The position numbers were made by a program, and so were the translations under genes. Positions 48,736 through 59,894 of a DNA stretch of 64,000 nucleotides are shown one piece after another. The number at the start of each line of letters is the position of its first letter. Positions within the stretch are counted from its first letter, which is position 1. The notes beneath the pieces are model-generated. The model was given only the letters and a program-made list of their open reading frames with translations, was not told the origin of the DNA and did no database searches. Origin of the DNA: Ceratotherium simum simum (taxonomy: Eukaryota > Chordata > Mammalia > Perissodactyla > Rhinocerotidae); NCBI RefSeq assembly GCF_000283155.1, contig NW_004454175.1, forward strand, positions 6,104,124 through 6,168,123, read 5' to 3'.

Positions 48736-48929
48736 GATGTTTCTGTAAAGTATTAAGAGCCACCCAAAGGTCCTGTGTTGTATTTTTTCCACAGGTCATC
48801 TTTATCGGGTGTATACTTATTTCCATCTATACTCAAAAGGAAGGGCTGCAAGCAAACGTACAGCAAGGTGGGAAGCTGTCCTTACACCCAAATGATTCCA
48901 ATCTGTCCATCAATAGGAATCACCCTGAA

Positions 48930-49410
48930 TTAATACAGATGCTTTTAGTGCAAGTGGTACAAATCCAAATCAAAGTAGCTTAAGTAGAAAAGGGAATTCA
49001 TTGGCTCATGTAACTGGGAAGTCGGGCTTCAGCCACAATTCAATTTATTTAAGGACTCAGAGTTGTTAGGACTCTCCTCCTCCATCTGGGCGCTGCTTGC
49101 TGTTGAGCTGCGCTGATCCTCTCTATTGCAGATCGGCTTTTTCCATGGGGCAGTGGATGCTCCAGCTTCAATAAACCCCCTTGTTGCTCTGTGTGCCCTT
49201 AGACATGGCCCTGTGTTTCATGCTCCAAATTGAAAAGCGACTGGGGAAGGACTCTGAGTGTCTCAACTTAGGTCACAGGCTCACTCCTGAACGAATTACG
49301 TTGCCCAGGGGATCAAGCCACTATGTATTGGCAGGTTCACCAGAATTATCTGATCAGAGAGAAGGAACAATCCTCAGACAAAAACAGTAAATGTTCAGTA
49401 CAGCCCTCAC
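48930..49410. mobile_element. Unclassified interspersed repeat
   Basis: ACAGATGCTTTTAGTGCAAG, AATCAAAGTAGCTTAAGTAG and GGGAATTCATTGGCTCATGT are familiar text of a mammalian repeat. Family and ends not determined. Confidence 0.4.
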
Positions 49411-50122
49411 AGGGGCTTCACATGTACTGGTCATAAAAATAGTGTTAGGGAAGGGAAGATCTCTGAGTAAGCAAAACAGGGTACTATAAAAGTATGGGAC
49501 TCATAGGACGCCTAATTTATACCAGAAACTTGTTCCAGGATTTTTTCCAGGAAGGAAGCTAACTGGCAGGAGATTCAATCCCATTTGGCCAATCTTTTAG
49601 ATCTCGTAATGCATGAAATTACTGATTAAATGTCAGTTAATTCACTTTAAGAACCATTTAACTGTCACTGAAGTGTTTGATCAAAAATTAAGGTGTTTGA
49701 ATATTGGATAATCTAATTCTCTAATACAGGATTAAAAATAATGCAATAGTCACAGCTGGTTGTTTTCCATTCCTAAAATGTGTTCGTTATAATAAACAGC
49801 TACAGTGAGAAACCAGAACATAAATGAGACAATTATATTAACAAGCTAATCATGCTTCCATTTGCAGAAAAGCTACCTCTTAAAATGTCGACCAGAATGT
49901 CTTCCCTAGAATGCGATATCAAAATATTTTGCCAAACAAAAACAGTTGGAATACTGCTGTCCACCACTCTAGTAAATGGTGATTTCTTCATTTAAAACCA
50001 ATCTTGCCCGCACAAAAATAAGAGGGCAGTGTAAGTAGACACAACCTTCTATGAGTGGACACAGTCACGTTCCCAGAACGAGCACTATACTGAAGAGTAT
50101 TTCCTTCGTGCTAGGTCTACGG

Positions 50123-50334
50123 CAATGGTAGTCAACCAGAGACGATTTTGCCTCTGAGGGCATATTCGGTAATGTCTGGAGACATTTTTGATTGTCAAGA
50201 CTGGGAGATTGGTGCTGCTGGCATCTAGCAAGGCCAGGAATGCTGCTAAACATTCTAAAATTCATAGGACAGCCCCCCACAACAAAGAATTAACTGACCC
50301 AAGATGTCGCTAGTGCTGAGGCTAAGAAACCTTG
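50123..50334 (+). mobile_element. MER20 (hAT-Charlie DNA transposon)
   Basis: CAATGGTAGTCAACCAGAGA, GTAATGTCTGGAGACATTTT, GGCATCTAGCAAGGCCAGGA, GACAGCCCCCCACAACAAAG, ending GCTAAGAAACCTTG. An 8-bp duplication GTCTACGG / GTCTACAG (one mismatch) lies at 50115-50122 and 50335-50342. Confidence 0.9.
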
Positions 50335-50342
50335 GTCTACAG

Positions 50343-52080
50343 CAAGGTGCAGACAGAAAGGCAATGTTTAAGACAAAACTCCCACCCCTGATGAACGTAT
50401 AATCGACTTAGCGGGGTAAGATAAAAATAAATGATCTCACTGTACAATATACAAGTGTTAATTACAAGGCCTTTACCACGTGTGCCTTGAATGGCATCAA
50501 GCACTACAGAAGGAAAAGCCATTGTTGGGTTCTACGTCAGAGCAACCTTCATGTTAGTAGCAAGGTAGATGTGTGCTGAGTCTTGAAAGATGTGGATAGA
50601 CAAACAGAAAAGGATATTTCAGGTGGAGGGTGTGAGGGGTGCAGAAATCCAGAGACGAGAAAGAGCAGTATCTTTTCAGGGTAGTAAATAACCAGCTTGG
50701 CTACAGCAGAGTTTGTGTGGTAGGGCAACTTTAAGAAAAAAGTGCTTTCACCTACTATGTGGGAGAACGTGGTGGATGGAGTCCTCGCTTTGCCACATCT
50801 TAGCTAGGTGGACACCATCGTATGAGCTATAAAATTGAGATATCTCTTACCTTACAGCTGTTGCTGTACAAATTAGGTACTCTAAAATGCATGCCTCACA
50901 GCAGTGCTCAAAGGATGGCACTTCCTAGAACAAACATTAAGAAAGACAGGTTGAACTTCAAAGAAACTAGAGAAACAGTCTGTGAATTTACATTTACCCT
51001 ATAGGCTAGAGGAGGCACTGGACTTCAGTGTATAAGGGAGCGAGAGGATGAAATAATGCTTTAGATTAATCTGAATCTAGGTAGATGGTATATAGGTGGT
51101 CACTGCATTATTCTTTTGGCTTTTCTGAATATTTTTCAAAGTTCAAGTTTTTATTTCCTAAGCTTTATTTTCTGTTTTCCCTTGCAAGAGTTTAGGCTCA
51201 GTTGAAAACAGGTACCCTGTTTGTTTGCTCTTCGCTGTCTCCTCAGAACAGTATGTGGCACACGGTAGATGATCAATAAACTATTATGGAAGGGCAGCCA
51301 CAAAGTAAAGAGGGCCAGAACTATGGTGGTGGTGGCAGTTTGAGTGGGAAGATAGGGACATATACCAAAGATTCCCAAAAGCCACGTTGATAGCATTGGT
51401 GACCAGCTTTGAAAACTCACAAGTGACCGGAGATTGGTGGAATCAATTGCAGTTAGAAATAGTGCAGAGCTGAGAAAAAATGAATTGTATTTTGGATACA
51501 TGAAATTATAGGCAGTAGGCCAATGAAATGCAGAACTAAAACTTGACGAAAGTTTTAGCGCAATTCAGCTACAGGGGACTGCTGAGGTTAGAAAAATAAA
51601 TGAGGTTTCTCAAGGAAGATGAAGGGCTATGACCTCTCACTACCATGAAGAGCAGAAACTAAAACAATGATCTTTGTATAACAAATAGTGTCATTTCAAA
51701 ATTAAGTAATAAATAGTTTTTGAGGGTCTAGAGTAGAGTCACAAACTAGCTACTCAAAAGCTAATTTACCTGTAGATATTGTTTTGTTTGGACTTTTAAT
51801 AAAATAATTTCAGGTTGTTTTAAAAAAAAATCACCGTCAACATTTAAAAACCAGAAGCTATATACACATGCTTATTCTTTAATTCTCTGGAAAACCAGGC
51901 AGATTTGTCAACTCCGGTCTTTTCTACAGGCACAACTGAATGGAGGTGAGGTATTGTTGCTGCCCTTCAACGACTCCAATTCACTACCTAAGTCGATTTG
52001 TCTCATTTGTACTATCCAGTTGGCCCCTGTAGACATTTGAGTTTGCAATTCCTGGTCTAGTGGTACTATGTCAGCTTTAA
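50343..52080. other. Intergenic, nothing recognised except L2-like scraps
   Basis: About 51235-51290 resembles an L2 3' end. The 116-codon open frame at 51151-51501 (minus) has no recognised domain. Confidence 0.4.
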
Positions 52081-52084
52081 TGAC

Positions 52085-52270
52085 AATAATAACAGTAAAA
52101 ACAGCAACACTGAGCACTTACTTCCAGGCCCTGTTCTAAGCATGCCACAGAGATCATTCACTATTTGAGGGAGTTACTCTTATACCATTTTACAGATGAG
52201 AATACTGAGACACAGAGGTTAAAGGACTTGCTAGAAGGTCAACAGCCAGCAAGTGGTATAGGTGAGATAA
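52085..52270 (+). repeat. MIR SINE
   Basis: CCAGGCCCTGTTCTAAGCAT, CATTTTACAGATGAGAATAC, GAGACACAGAGGTTAAAGGA, CAGCCAGCAAGTGG. Confidence 0.85.
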
Positions 52271-52280
52271 AAACCCAGAC

Positions 52281-52324
52281 AGACTTAAATATGTAGTTAG
52301 CCAGACTTAAATATGTAGTCAGCC
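52281..52324. repeat. 22-bp tandem duplication
   Basis: The 22-base unit beginning AGACTTAAATATGTAGT occurs at 52281-52302 and 52303-52324 with one difference. Confidence 0.9.
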
Positions 52325-53505
52325 AAACAGTATTCAAATTAAATGGTAATAAATTACTCAACATGAAACTGAGTCTTTTTCTAAAAGCAAGCACCTCTAC
52401 TTCAGCCACAAAGACTTGTATTCTTCTCTGCAGCGTACACACAGACACGCACACCCCATGCAATTTTGGGTAGCTGGGCATCTCCTTTTTCCACCTGTGC
52501 AAAGCTGGCCGAAGGTGAACTCCACAGTTTGATCCCTCCCCATAAAGCATGGCCTTTGGGTGGTGGGGAGGGCAGGTGGTGGTGGTGAGGAGACTGGTCC
52601 TCACTTTCATCTCCAGAAAAGAAAAAACGCATAGATGGGGCGAACTTCAAGAAATGTTATGTTCTAACTGGAGATAGCCAACGTACCCAAAGGTTTTTAA
52701 GGACATTTGAAAAGAAACATGTGGGTGGCTATAAATAGAAGTTGTAGAGCACATCCCAGGCTGAGGGGACATGAGATCAGAATAAGGAGAGCCAGGGAAA
52801 CCACTTGGAAGTGTTTCAGTCAGGGTTCGGGAGTGTGTGTGAAGATGTCCAAGTTAAGGGAATAGGGTTTCCTGGAGGTCACACTGGGCACTTCGGGCTC
52901 TCTCCTAAACCGTCGGTGGACGTTAAACTTTGTTTGACTGAAGAAACAGTCAGTGGAATAAACACAGAACAGAATGAAAGAATCTGAGAGATCAGAAAGG
53001 GCACTTGACTACATTGGAAAAAGTGAGTTGGATTGGGAAAAAAAAAGCATCAGGGTTCTAAAAAATCTTGACACATGAAAGTATAAAATTATGAGGCAGA
53101 CATCCATTAGGAAAAAAACACATCAGTTGAGTCAAAATGAAAATGGCATAAACAAAGCATTAAAATCAAGAATCAGAAATTCACTCATAACTATCAGAGG
53201 TAACAAAAACTTTTCCCCCTTTCTGACAACACATTTGGGAAATGTGAAAAAAGGGGTATAAAAAGCGGTTTGCTTGAGCTAAAAGAATATATACACCTGG
53301 GAAAGCACTATGCTAGAAGAAGAGTGATGGAGAATTACTCTTTGTCACACCTTGACTCCAGAAAAATCCATTCATTTTCTGTGTAGCTATTTTAACATAA
53401 TTATTTTTTTTTTCTTACAAAGAACTATTACAGAAACAAAGCAATCATGAGTCAGTCAATGAGCCTGAATTTTCTTCTAAGTCTTTGCTGCATACTGGGA
53501 AAAAA
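52325..53505. other. Intergenic, nothing recognised
   Basis: There is a GGT/GGGA-rich stretch near 52555-52595. No exon-like signal. Confidence 0.4.
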
Positions 53506-53509
53506 GAAA

Positions 53510-53720
53510 ACTAGTATTTATTGAATGCCCACTTTGTGCTCCATACTATTCTGGGCCTTTGACTGCATTATTTCATTTAATCATCACCACAACCATGTAA
53601 GGTGGGCACATTTTAAAGATGAATGTGAAGGTCAGAGGTGAAATAGTTTGTCCAAGTTCACACAGCTGCTAGGTGGCCGAGCTGGTACTCAAATACTTAT
53701 CTCAACCTTCTTTCCATCCT
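53510..53720 (+). repeat. MIR SINE
   Basis: TAGTATTTATTGAATGCCCA, CATTTAATCATCACCACAAC, GTCCAAGTTCACACAGCTGC, AGGTGGCCGAGCTGG. Confidence 0.85.
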
Positions 53721-53734
53721 CCAGCTGTGCTTCG

Positions 53735-53880
53735 GAATGAAGCTGATCTGGGTGAAAACCTGGTCCTGTTACTTACCAGCTTTGTGGCCTGAGCCTAATT
53801 AACCTCTCTGGACTTCAGTCTCCTCATCTGTAATGTGGGGAGACAAAACCAATTTTCATAGGACTGTTTTGTGAAAATTA
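53735..53880 (+). repeat. MIR-type SINE, second copy
   Basis: CCTGGTCCTGTTACTTACCA, GCTTTGTGGCCTGAGCC, AACCTCTCTGGACTTCAGTC, TCCTCATCTGTAATGTGGGG. Confidence 0.8.
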
Positions 53881-54675
53881 GTTTATTCTTTCATTCATCT
53901 ATTCAAATGACAGACCACGGAATAATGGAAGTGAAGCAATGCGGGCAGGGGGATAACTAATTATAACAAAGTCAATAGATCCAAAGTTTTGATAAAGTGA
54001 AAAGATTCCTAGAAGAGCAGTACTAAAGAAGGTGAACTGGTTGGGCAGTGGTCCAAGTGTGATGCTTAAAGGAGACATGTCAGAGGTAGTCTGGATTTTG
54101 AAGTCAACATAATGGGGATGACCAGGGGAGCAGGTGGCTAGGGATGTAGTAGGGATGGAAAAACCTTGGAGGCAAGGAAATTGAGAAACTGAAAAACAAT
54201 GAGTAATGCATGGCAAATATCTGGAACTCAGCTGATCCTTAAGAAATGCTAATCCTAAAAAGTAAAAAACTTAGAAATAGCAAACACAGGCAACATGTTT
54301 CTTGTCCACACATTAAAATGATGAAAGTGAAGAATGTGCCTGAGCAGCAGACAGTGCACGTGCACACTCCTATTTGATGCTGTAGGCATGCATTGTGAAG
54401 GCACAGTCCAGTTCCTCACCCAGGCTCCTATGCACTGAGTCCTGATACGACTCACTTACACTCAAATGCTTCTGCTTGAAGGTGGTTAGGTGTTCCGTTA
54501 ACTGCTTTTGTTAAAAGTAAAATAGTAAGGAGCCAAAAGAAAAAAAAAAAAATCCAAATAAGTATAATAGGAAATGTTAACAAAAATTTCCAGACCATAT
54601 TTACTACAGATAAATGTCTATGCCTGAGTAGTTCCTTCTCCCTCAGTTCCGCCCACAGCAATCCTCACTTCTTCA
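53881..54675. other. Intergenic, nothing recognised
   Basis: Possibly includes an old complement-strand L2 relic at about 53890-54250. No exon-like signal. Confidence 0.35.
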
Positions 54676-54679
54676 ACTA

Positions 54680-54950
54680 CCTGGGCAAACATGACCTCAT
54701 CAGAGACCTTCTCTACCTTCCTATGGACAATCACCCTCTCCCCATATCATATACTCTCTCCTTTCACTGCTTAACTGTTTGTTCATAGCACTTATCACCT
54801 CCAGACATGTTAGACATTAATTTGTTTACTATCTGTCAGCACTCTATCTCCAACCAAAATATAAGCCCCTTTGTTTTGTTTACTGTTTTATCTCTAGTTC
54901 CTAGAACAGGCCTGGGCACAGAGCTCAATAAATATTAGTTATCTTTAAAT
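54680..54950 (+). mobile_element. L2 3' end
   Basis: CTACCTGGGCAAACATGACC, TCATAGCACTTATCACCTCC, TTGTTTACTATCTGTCAGCA and CACAGAGCTCAATAAATATT. Confidence 0.75.
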
Positions 54951-56234
54951 AAATAAGGTACTTTAATAACACTTTAAGGTCTTAAGTACTCAATAAAAAG
55001 AATGGTTGCCCATTTTTACATTTAGAAGAGAAATTATGAACTAAGGTTAGAGTGAAGAAAATAAACTAAAATTCCCAGTACTGTTTTTTCTTTTCTAACC
55101 ACCCCTGGAGATCAGTGTTCAGTCACAAAAACAAACTCTCATTTATTTCCTTTAGGGCTCATAGCCCTAAAGGAGCCCACATAGTGCTCCTTAAATCCAA
55201 TTCGCTGAGCTTCATAGTCCTGTGAAATGCATGATGGCCACGCTAGTCTCTTCTAATGACCACTCCCCACCTTCTAACCACCACAGTAGGAGAAAATGCT
55301 AAAAGAACTTTTCCAAGCTGACATATTCAACCAATACTTTTTTTTTGGGGGGGGGGGAGATAGGAGGAGGAGAGGATAATATTTCTTTATTTACACGGAC
55401 TTTATTGTTACTTATACTCAAGTTTTTAAACCACAAAAATAGAAAACATTTTGAATCAGAGGCTGCCTGAAAGCCAAACATTAAGATGGTGGTCTCATCA
55501 TTCCTGAACCCAGATATCAGCTAAAATGGATTTTATGTTCTTCGAAGTGCACAAGCACAAGTAGTCTATTTAGTAAGTAAGGTTAAATGCCTGTCAGCAA
55601 ATCTAAAATTTCAGAGGCAATATTTTATTTCAAAAGTAATAAATAATATAGTCGCATATTAATTAGTGAGAGTTACAATGAAGGAAACGCTTAAAATTCT
55701 TATAAAAATTAGAATTATTTCATAGTTAGGCTGTTCACATTTCTCATGACCGTATGTTTTTCAATGACCTATTAATCCAATTTAAAAATTAAACACACAT
55801 TAACTCACCAACAGTGATACAACTTCAAGGCTGAGAAAAAGCACTAATCACAAAGAACTTCAACATTAACTAGATTGCAGTCCAGAGAGAAGAAATGTCA
55901 TCAATGAGAGAAGTCCTAATTATAAATAGCTGTGTATCTGTTTAAAGACTAACATACACCTAGCTTCACCAAAACACTTGTGAAAAAAAATTACACACAC
56001 CTATTTTGTTCAAGACATAATATGAAACTTGAACTAATTCCTGTACTTTAAAAAAACGGTGACTCCTAAAAAAGGTTCATTGGCATCTCATAAACAAAGC
56101 AAAACTGTTAAACTGAAATGGTTCACCTATTTGGGTCTTCAGTTACAAATAAAAAGCCACTAATAATTCATTATAATAGTACTATAAATAACTGAAAACG
56201 TTATTATCAAAAAAAATTGTCAATGAAAAAAATG
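54951..56234. other. CWC22 downstream flank
   Basis: No repeat family was recognised. It contains a perfect 11-bp hairpin at 55149-55173, a T/G homopolymer junction at 55339-55357 and several minus-strand AATAAA hexamers that could serve longer CWC22 3' UTRs. Confidence 0.5.
55149..55173. repeat. Perfect 11-bp inverted repeat (hairpin)
   Basis: CCTTTAGGGCT, a CAT loop, then AGCCCTAAAGG. The stem is fully paired on either strand. Confidence 0.9.
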
Positions 56235-56497
56235 ACTGATTCAATGAGCATTTGATCATTTTATTAACAAAATATAAGCAAGAATTACATCCCTCTCTGG
56301 TGAAACTTTTCAAATAATTTTACGTGGAGGGTCTTGAGATGTATCAGTTATAAAACACGTTAAAATGAAAACATTTTTTAAATGTACAAATACAAACCAG
56401 TACTTTATACAAGAATTCTCTATAAAGTTCGTCAATGTAAAAAATAATTTGTTTCAACTGAATATAAAGCATGTTCAGTTTCTGCAATTTTGTAGAA
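56235..56497 (-). other. CWC22: CWC22 proximal 3' UTR (inferred)
   Basis: This is the stretch between the stop codon and the first AATAAA on the minus strand. It is AT-rich with no repeats. The 3' end is inferred from the signal at 56265-56260; cleavage would fall about 10-30 nt further. Longer 3' UTR forms are possible because more AATAAA hexamers lie at 55629-55624, 55406-55401 and 55391-55386. Confidence 0.6.
56260..56265 (-). terminator. Candidate CWC22 polyadenylation signal AATAAA
   Basis: This is a canonical AATAAA on the minus strand, about 233 nt past the stop codon and followed by a T-rich stretch on that strand. It is the nearest canonical hexamer after the stop. Confidence 0.55.
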
Positions 56498-57084
56498 TTA
56501 TTTTTTTTGCTTTGTTGGAGACTTTTCTCTTCGCCGGTCCTGATTTTTCTTTGATTCTCTGGATTGTTCAGAGTATCTGCTAGATTTTTCCCATCGTCTC
56601 TCGGCACCATTCTGATACCTATCTTCGTCACTTCTAGAGCTGGAATGTTTTTTATTCCTTTCTCTTGACTTCGATCTATCTTTTCTTCTAAAATTTTCAC
56701 TGTCTTTATTTCGGTGTCTGTGTTCATTTTCAGAAAAAGAATTTCTTCTCTCTCCTCTCCTCTTTCTGGGATCACCATGCTTATTTTCCAAATCTACGTG
56801 CATTTCTTGGTCTCTGTCATTCCCGACTCTACTGTAACTATTTCGTTCAGAAGGAACCCCCCTGTCTGCAGTGTTTTTTGTTACAGGATCCCTCCAACTT
56901 GGATCTCTTGAATTTTTATCTCTGTGTCTTTCTGACCTCCTTTCTCGTTCAGTGCTTGTTTCCTGGAGCCTTTGCTCTGGTTTTCTTTCTTCTTGTTTCC
57001 TATCATTTGTTTGTTGTTTCCTGATCAATTTATCAACTTCTTTACGTCTGATGTTCCCTTGTCCCTTCTTTCTTACATCTTTAG
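56498..57084 (-). CDS. CWC22: CWC22 terminal coding exon (RS/RE-rich C-terminus and stop)
   Basis: This is the last coding exon, 587 nt. It reads KDVRKKGQGNIRRKEVDKLI, then a long hydrophilic tail rich in Arg, Ser, Glu, Asp, Lys and His, and stops after EKSPTKQKK. The acceptor is CACATGCAG at 57093-57085. The first two bases complete an Ala codon begun in the exon at 61287-61507, so no exon need be missing across the 4.2-kb intron. Motifs such as RERRSERHRDK, SENEHRHRNKDSENFRRKDR and RYSEQSRESKKNQDRRREK are typical of CWC22 tails and of SR-like nuclear speckle proteins. The tail is probably disordered; the eIF4A3-binding MIF4G domain is not in this window. The frame is intact. Confidence 0.95.
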
Positions 57085-58799
57085 CTGCATGTGTAAAATG
57101 AAATATAGTCAGCTTCTATTTTAATCTAAATTTCATAATTTAACAATCACATTTATCGATAACATTGTAAGTTTACTAATTCAGATAAACTGCATGCAAA
57201 GCTAAACTGATTGAATGGGAAGTCTGATGACAGAATATTTTACAAAATATGTAATTTTAAACAATATACAATATATCAACATTAGTTACTAAAGTTCTAT
57301 TTTGATCCTTAGACTCGAAACAGTAAACAGGAACTTTACACTATAGCAAATGTGGTGAAATTTTTTATGAAGTGACTAAAACAGTATGTTTCCACTTACG
57401 AATTTTATCCAAAAACAGAAATACCAGCCCATGTGCATTATGTCATATGAACTGTTATGTCAGTTCTGGTACATAATCAAAACACAGTGATCACACACGC
57501 CGGCAACATCATTTCCTAAAGGTGCAGGGAGCAGGATGACTGGGTTTGCATAACAGCATGAATATATAGTTTTCCAATAAAAACCTCTTCCTACAAAAAC
57601 AACTATTCTGCTCTCCAGGGCTATCAGAGAAGCACTAACTGCACCAGTAAGAGAAGCTAGGTGAAGATATACAATCATAGGCTCTAGGAGAGCCATGACG
57701 GCTTAATTTCTGAGAAAACTCTTCTAAAAAGGCCTTGAACATTTAATTTTACTGATATAACCACAAATATAATTATTAATTACAGTGAAATAACTTACCA
57801 TTTTAAGCTATAAAACAAATTTAATCACTTTATCTGTGTTATTTAGCTTGGGTACATAAATCAAAGGTGCTGAGATGACCAAAATTTCTGTCAAATTCAT
57901 ATATATATAGAAAGAAGAAAATATAGTGGAAAACTGCCTACCCTCATCCTACCTCCACCCAATCTCACTGTACCCACCTGTATTTCTTCCGCCAAATGCC
58001 TACGCTTGGCACGGTCAGTTGGTTTGCCCCTTAGGACGTATTTCTCTGGTTCCTATCAAGCAGCTCAGCTGAGCTGCAGCTATCCAAGCAGAAACCATCT
58101 GGCTCTGCACTAAATCAACGTCTCTCTGACCCTACTCTGCACCACTCTCAGTGCTTTGTTGACTCTAAAACCCGAGCCATATAATAATATGCAATTTCCT
58201 CTCTCTCTGGTGTCTGCTTTATAATTTGAGGGCAGTTCGTACTGCTTTTACGTTATTTTATGTTTTATTAATAAAATTGAAAGCTCTCTACTGAAATTGT
58301 ATGATGAGGCAAATTAATTTTGAATCAGCAAGCTTCCTTCTTTCAGCAATTCACGCTGTGTTATCATCTGTTCTCAAAATGGATATCATGAAATAACAAA
58401 CTCTTTAGAATTAAAAGAGGTGAATGTTAAATGAACAATGTCAGTATATTTCAATTCAAGAATAGACTTCCTATGAGCAAATGGAATCCTACTCTAATAA
58501 TATAAAACACTGAGGGCCCCACAATTTTGGATGCTACATGGTACGTAATACACTGAAGTGACATAAGCCAGAGAACAAGAGTGTGAAGACTAGCCTTCCA
58601 ATTTACTCAGGCTGCAGGGAAAAGTGCTGTCTCTCTGAAATATGCATTAGAAAACAAGAAACGACATGCATTTTAGACAATTAGACTATCTCTTATTCAG
58701 ACTAAGACACTGTGATGCAAGACAGCAGAGTTGACCCTGGGGAAAACAACAAAGACCTCTTCAGAAAACGGCACATTTGAAAAAACTCCTTTACTACAG

Positions 58800-59893
58800 C
58801 ACTTCCATTTCCAAGTAGGATGGAGACGACTGTGGAAGACCAGAGCTCCTGCTGAAAACGCTAGAAATGCTGGATAAAAATGTAAAATCTTCTGTTTAAA
58901 GGCACTAAAGATCTGGAATCTTGAGATGCTCGAAAGGAAGTGCTCAAAAAACAGATGAGGTTATGTCAAAAGAACACAGAAGTCAACTTGAAGGAACTCC
59001 TTATTGCCAAAGCTAAAACGATTTGAACAAAATAAATGACAGTATTAGACTTTAACACATAGAATAAGATACATATCCATAGTCCACACTGATATAAATA
59101 CATAGTCGAATTAATAGATAAACGGGGGGAAAGAGACCACTCTTTCTTAGAGAAGAAATTCAGTTACTAAATGTAGAAGAAAAGAGACAAACAGAAAATC
59201 ATCATTTGGCAAACACCATGGTAATAAGTGCTGCAGACAAGCTCCAAAGATGGATGCTAAAACTAGACAGTGAAAGTTAGGGGAGAAAGAGGAGATTTGC
59301 ATACCATCAAATTATCTTCCTACAAAATATTAATTTACAGAGAAAAATAGTTTCCATGAAGAAATCCAGCAGACATCGCCTTCACCAACTGATCAAAGTT
59401 AATGTCAACAATAAGATACATCAATATTATGAACTCCTTGATGAGATACACCAAGAACACACAACTTCTATGGTATTCTGGTCAAAAATGCATAATCCCG
59501 TTCCAATTATGGGAAAACATCAGAGAGATCTCCATATTGAGGGACATTCTACAAAACAAGTGACCAGAGGACTTCAAAAGTGTCAAAGCCATTAAAAACA
59601 AGGCAAGCCTGAGAGGAACTATCACAGGTTATAGAAGAGTAAGGAGATATACAATTAAATGCAATTAAGATACTGGAACAAGGAAAAGGACATTAGTGAA
59701 AAAACCGGTGAAATTGAAATGAGATCTATTGTTTGCCTAACAGTACTGTTTCCTGGTTTTGATAACTGAACTATGGTTATGTAAGATGTTAACATGCAGG
59801 GAAGCTAGGTGAGGGCTCTATGGGAATTCTCTGTCCTATTTCTGCAACTTTCTTGTAAGTTGAAAATTAGTTCAAAATAAAAAGTAAAAAAAT
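58800..59893 (+). mobile_element. L1M 3' UTR copy in CWC22 intron
   Basis: Long, well-preserved L1 3' UTR: GAAATGCTGGATAAAAATGT, AAAGATCTGGAATCTTGAGA, TTATTGCCAAAGCTAAAACG, GCTGCAGACAAGCTCCAAAG, ACATCGCCTTCACCAACTGA, GTTTCCTGGTTTTGATAACT, ATGGTTATGTAAGATGTTAA and the end CAAAATAAAAAGT with an A-rich tail. Opposite strand to CWC22. The open frame at 59356-59595 belongs to it. Confidence 0.8.
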
Positions 59894-59894
59894 A

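Noticed and set aside
56365..57101. Plus-strand frames over the CWC22 last exon
   Set aside because: They are antisense shadows of the minus-strand CWC22 exon.
59356..59595. 79-codon frame with plausible composition
   Set aside because: It lies within a well-preserved L1M 3' UTR, which is non-coding.
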